Source: JAERML01 sp035687895
GTDB taxonomy: Bacteria > Bacteroidota > Ignavibacteria > UBA10030 > UBA6906
NCBI GenBank assembly: GCA_035687895.1
Contig: DASRUE010000044.1
Span: 1 to 64,000, forward strand
Direction: 5' to 3'
Length of the DNA stretch: 64,000 nucleotides
The notes beneath the pieces were generated by a model. That model saw only the letters and a program-made list of their open reading frames with translations. It had not been told where the DNA came from and ran no database searches. The number at the start of each line of letters is the position of its first letter. Position 1 is the stretch's first letter. The position numbers and the translations under genes are program-made. Shown in pieces: positions 61,068 to 64,000 of this stretch.

Positions 61068-62894
61068 TCACCGGATTTCCAACTGTTGTTCGATTCTTGT
61101 TGAACCCGCCTTGAGCCGGACCAGGTAGATACCCGGTGTCACTCCCTCCCCCAATGCAACAATGTACGTTCCTCCCTGTTGAATCTCTTGAGCATACGTT
61201 GCTGCCAATCCTTCGCTTGAGTCGCTGCGTATGCGGAGCAGTTCGAGAGAAACAAACATCCTGCCGGCGAGCTTGTATGCGATCAACGTCCCTCCGCGGT
61301 CTGACGGAGAAACTGATGCCGACAGACTGGTGAAGTTCGAGAGCTTGCCGCTTAACTCCACCATTTCTCTGATGACAGCAGTCCCGGTATTGGATGGTGA
61401 ACTTTCGTTGTTTCCTTTGTCAAACGCAGTTACGGCATAATAGTAGCGCACAGCGCCGGGAGATTTGAGAGTATCCACAAAGTTGTTGAGTGATGAAGAC
61501 GTCATCGCTGTGATGCTTGCAGGTTCGTCCACGGCGATCTTTGGTGAAGGCGAGCGGTAGATGTTGTAGAAGCGGGCTGTGTCGTGATCTCTTGCCGGAG
61601 GTGGCGGCGTCCATTCCAAATGGAACACTCCCGGAGCAATCTCCGCGACCGCAAGATTCTGTGGCTGGAGTGGGGGAATAGGATCCTTCCACGGCATCGG
61701 TGGGATGTTCGCGGGCGAAACATACCGTCCTTGAAGTACGTTGAAGTCTTTGATATGTTCGTAGCGAAAGAATGCTTGTCCGTCGAGTCCAACCGCCCGG
61801 ACGGTATCGATCTCCTCGGCTATCTCTTCGAGTACTTCGGGTTTGTAGGCCCCAATGCCTGCGTACACGTGCCGCCCGGTGGCGCTCGTTCTCCATTGTC
61901 TCGCCAGCTCAGCGAAATCCGGGTCGTCTGTGGATTCGCCGAGGTTCCAGTAGATTTGAGGAACGAGGTAGTCTTGTTTTTTATTGCGGAGCCAGCCCTG
62001 AGAGTCCTGGTAGTAAGAATGATACGCACCCCACTTCCGCTCTCCCGACCCCACGCTGAAGACCCCGAGAGGTGCGGATCCTATCTTGAGCATCGGTTTC
62101 ATTGCAGTGGCAGCGTCATAAAACTCAGCAATGAACCGATCGATGTTTGCACGACGCCAATCGTCGCGGTTCATTCCGTTCCCGTATCGACGGAATGATT
62201 CTGCGTCCGGGAACTCTCTTCCCGGGTAGCGGACGAAATCGAAATGCATCCCGTCGATATTGTACCGGCGCGCGAGTTCCAGGGAGACACGGAGCAAGTA
62301 GTTGCGGACATCGGGAATGCCGGGGTCAAGCCAGCCCTCACCGTCCTGTTCAACAATCCACTCTGGATGTGAGCGGACAGGATGCTGCGGTGAACTCATT
62401 GCAACCACTCCTGGTCCTCGCACTTTGTAGACGTTGAACCAGGCGTGAAGCTCCATGCCGGCGGCATGTGCTTCAGCCAGAAGAAACGCCAGCGGATCCC
62501 AACCTGGATCTCTACCGAGCGATCCGGTCAGGTTCTCAGCCCATGGCTCGTAGCTTGATCTGTAGTACGCATCGCCGCGTGCCCGGGTCTGAAAGAAAAT
62601 GGTGTTGAAGTTTGCAGCTTTTAGCTCTGCCACCATGCGTCGCAAGGACGCTTGCTGCTCGTCTTTGTCATAGGTCTTGGGCCAATCCAATCCAGCGGCA
62701 GTTGTAATCCACACGGCACGCACTTCCCGTTTGGGTGAGGGGACCTGTTGCGATTGCGCGCGAACGAATGATGCAAAAAGGAAAGTGACGAGAAGAACCG
62801 TTAACCGTGGGAGCAAGGAAATTATGAGGTGAATGAACAAAGAATGCTGGCAAAATATATGCACCTGGATGGCGAGAAGCAATAGGGTTCGCAC
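61068..62894 (-). CDS. Secreted glycosyl hydrolase-like 10 (GHL10/YngK-type) with C-terminal sorting-like domain
   Basis: A 608-residue exported protein. After a signal peptide (residues about 25-47) comes the GHL10 catalytic barrel (about 55-385): REVRAVWITTAAGLDWPKT, NFNTIFFQTRARGDAYY, HAWFNVYKVRG, DGMHFDFVRYPG and VPQIYWNLGE. Then a fibronectin-type-III-like domain (about 400-520) and a final 80-residue beta domain ending GIYLVRLKAGSTRIEQQLEIR, like type IX or related C-terminal sorting domains of the FCB group. Family members act on glycans or peptidoglycan. The first start is a GTG at 62892-62894; later starts are possible. Confidence 0.85.
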   Translation of the reverse strand: MRTLLLLAIQVHIFCQHSLFIHLIISLLPRLTVLLVTFLFASFVRAQSQQVPSPKREVRAVWITTAAGLDWPKTYDKDEQQASLRRMVAELKAANFNTIFFQTRARGDAYYRSSYEPWAENLTGSLGRDPGWDPLAFLLAEAHAAGMELHAWFNVYKVRGPGVVAMSSPQHPVRSHPEWIVEQDGEGWLDPGIPDVRNYLLRVSLELARRYNIDGMHFDFVRYPGREFPDAESFRRYGNGMNRDDWRRANIDRFIAEFYDAATAMKPMLKIGSAPLGVFSVGSGERKWGAYHSYYQDSQGWLRNKKQDYLVPQIYWNLGESTDDPDFAELARQWRTSATGRHVYAGIGAYKPEVLEEIAEEIDTVRAVGLDGQAFFRYEHIKDFNVLQGRYVSPANIPPMPWKDPIPPLQPQNLAVAEIAPGVFHLEWTPPPPARDHDTARFYNIYRSPSPKIAVDEPASITAMTSSSLNNFVDTLKSPGAVRYYYAVTAFDKGNNESSPSNTGTAVIREMVELSGKLSNFTSLSASVSPSDRGGTLIAYKLAGRMFVSLELLRIRSDSSEGLAATYAQEIQQGGTYIVALGEGVTPGIYLVRLKAGSTRIEQQLEIR

Positions 62895-62909
62895 TCCTCA
62901 GTGAGTTCG

Positions 62910-62938
62910 TTGAATCTCACGCGCGACCTGAGTATATT
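62910..62938 (+). promoter_or_regulatory. Promoter for radA
   Basis: TTGAAT (62910-62915), 17-bp spacer and TATATT (62933-62938). The predicted start site near 62945 leaves only about 5 nt before the ATG, implying a nearly leaderless mRNA. Confidence 0.65.
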
Positions 62939-62949
62939 GATTCGTCCTC

Positions 62950-64000
62950 ATGAAGAAGATCCACACCAAATACGTCTGCCAGTCCTGTGCCTACGAATCG
63001 CCCCGATGGATTGGGAAATGCCCCAACTGCGGAGAGTGGAATTCCTTTGTCGAAGAACTGTCAGCCAAGGTATCGCGGTCAAGTCGTTCAGTGGTGGTAA
63101 AGGGTGCAGCAGGGCCGATCTCAATCGACGAGGTAAGCCTCGCAGCGGAGCCGCGAACCGCGACGCACCTTCCTGAATTGGACAGAGTCTTGGGTGGCGG
63201 CATTGTCCCCGGCTCAGTGGTATTGATCGGAGGCGAGCCCGGTATTGGCAAGTCAACTTTGATGATGCAGATGGCGTCGTCCCTTGGCGAAAGCGTCGTT
63301 CTCTATGTTACCGGTGAAGAGTCCGTCAACCAGATCAAGCTCCGCGCGAATCGCTTGGAGCGAAAGCCATCCAGAAAACTCCTGTTGCTTGCTGAGACCA
63401 ACCTTGATGTGATTGATGCGCTCCTGGAAAAGAACACCCCCGATATCATCATCGTGGATTCGATCCAGACTATGTTCCGTCCTGACATGGAAAGCGCACC
63501 CGGGACTGTCAGCCAGGTGCGCGAAGCGACAGCCCAGTTCATGCGGTATGCAAAAACGCGTGACATTCCGGTGTTCCTCGTCGGTCATGTGACGAAAGAA
63601 GGAGTGATAGCCGGTCCGAAGGTAGTGGAGCATATGGTTGATGCTGTGCTCCAGTTTGAAGGGGAGCGCCATTACTCTTACCGAATTCTCCGCGCTATGA
63701 AAAACAGGTTCGGCTCGACCAATGAGATCGGTGTGTTTGAAATGCACGATGGAGGTCTGCGCGAAGTATCGAACCCGTCGGAGGTCTTTCTGTCTGAACG
63801 AAGGTCCGGCACCTCAGGCTCCGCGGTTGTGGCTAGCATCGAGGGGACAAGGCCGCTGCTGTTGGAGGTGCAGGCCCTGGTTGCACCCACCAGTTACGGG
63901 GTCCCGCAGAGAACCTCGACCGGTTATGACTCCAAACGTCTTCAGATGCTTCTGGCCGTTCTGGAAAAGAGGGCTGGCCTGCACGTAGGACAATTCGATG
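62950..64000 (+). CDS. radA: DNA repair protein RadA (Sms), 5' part
   Basis: 350 codons run open to the window edge. The N-terminal C4 zinc finger is Cys10-Cys13-Cys24-Cys27 (CQSC ... CPNC), the RecA-like ATPase has Walker A GEPGIGKST (Lys101) and Walker B IIIVDSI, and the RadA-specific KNRFG motif is at 251-255. The C-terminal Lon-like domain is beginning at the edge. RadA helps branch migration and processing of recombination intermediates. Confidence 0.96.
   Translation, partial: MKKIHTKYVCQSCAYESPRWIGKCPNCGEWNSFVEELSAKVSRSSRSVVVKGAAGPISIDEVSLAAEPRTATHLPELDRVLGGGIVPGSVVLIGGEPGIGKSTLMMQMASSLGESVVLYVTGEESVNQIKLRANRLERKPSRKLLLLAETNLDVIDALLEKNTPDIIIVDSIQTMFRPDMESAPGTVSQVREATAQFMRYAKTRDIPVFLVGHVTKEGVIAGPKVVEHMVDAVLQFEGERHYSYRILRAMKNRFGSTNEIGVFEMHDGGLREVSNPSEVFLSERRSGTSGSAVVASIEGTRPLLLEVQALVAPTSYGVPQRTSTGYDSKRLQMLLAVLEKRAGLHVGQFD

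Overview
The window looks like about 64 kb of chromosome from a Gram-negative, LPS-bearing bacterium of the Bacteroidota/Chlorobi/Ignavibacteriota (FCB) neighbourhood. This is inferred from gene content: heptose-LPS genes, TamB, separate SecD and SecF, a Zn-peptidase/TolB-propeller/beta-barrel fusion, a TatT-type TRAP operon, a secreted GHL10 hydrolase with a C-terminal sorting-like domain, and several outer-membrane barrels. No rRNA, tRNA or CRISPR was seen by eye. Base composition is moderately GC-rich, except for an AT-richer patch at 3.5-5.9 kb. Putative promoters recur as TTGnnn-N17-TATATT, almost always with a 17-bp spacer. Layout: 0-3.4 kb holds the 5' end of a carbon-nitrogen hydrolase, two membrane proteins, a secreted amidohydrolase and a rhomboid protease. 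3.48-5.97 kb is the most unusual segment: three minus-strand single-gene units (GNAT acetyltransferase, HhH-GPD-like protein, TIR/nucleoside-deoxyribosyltransferase-like protein) separated by integron attC-like sites. Two sites are complete, one is reduced to its two outer boxes, and one at the leading edge is degenerate. No integrase is present, so the segment resembles a CALIN (cluster of attC sites lacking an integrase). 6-15 kb is housekeeping and cell-surface genes (methyltransferase, outer-membrane protein, redoxin, GT-C glycosyltransferase, esterase, family 5 uracil-DNA glycosylase, M1 aminopeptidase, patatin). 15-25 kb carries a histidine kinase, purA, a STAS protein, secF, secD, a divergent PpiD-like chaperone, a barrel, a methyltransferase and aroK. 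25.3-33.7 kb is an envelope/RNA block: the two ADP-heptose enzymes, a 1525-residue TamB and RNase R, which appears to start at a non-canonical ATC codon. 33.8-43.6 kb has the peptidase-MA/TolB/barrel fusion, a Lys-rich secreted peptide next to an OmpR-type two-component system, and a tatT-dctP-dctQ-dctM TRAP operon. 44.2-59.9 kb reads as an osmotic/trehalose island: MscS channel, DUF5752 protein, TreT-type trehalose synthase, fused OtsA-OtsB, PRC-barrel protein, two cation/H+ antiporters, an APC permease fused to tandem Usp domains, a CmpX-like channel and an exported GH37 trehalase. It also contains a decayed ClC channel gene and an orphan fragment of a second antiporter. 60-64 kb has an O-methyltransferase-like enzyme, the GHL10 hydrolase and the start of radA. 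How the genes act together (inference): the trehalose island would make trehalose in the cytoplasm by two routes, remove it outside the inner membrane with trehalase, and adjust ion and turgor balance with the channels and antiporters. The cassette segment is a probable import site for accessory, possibly defence-related, genes.
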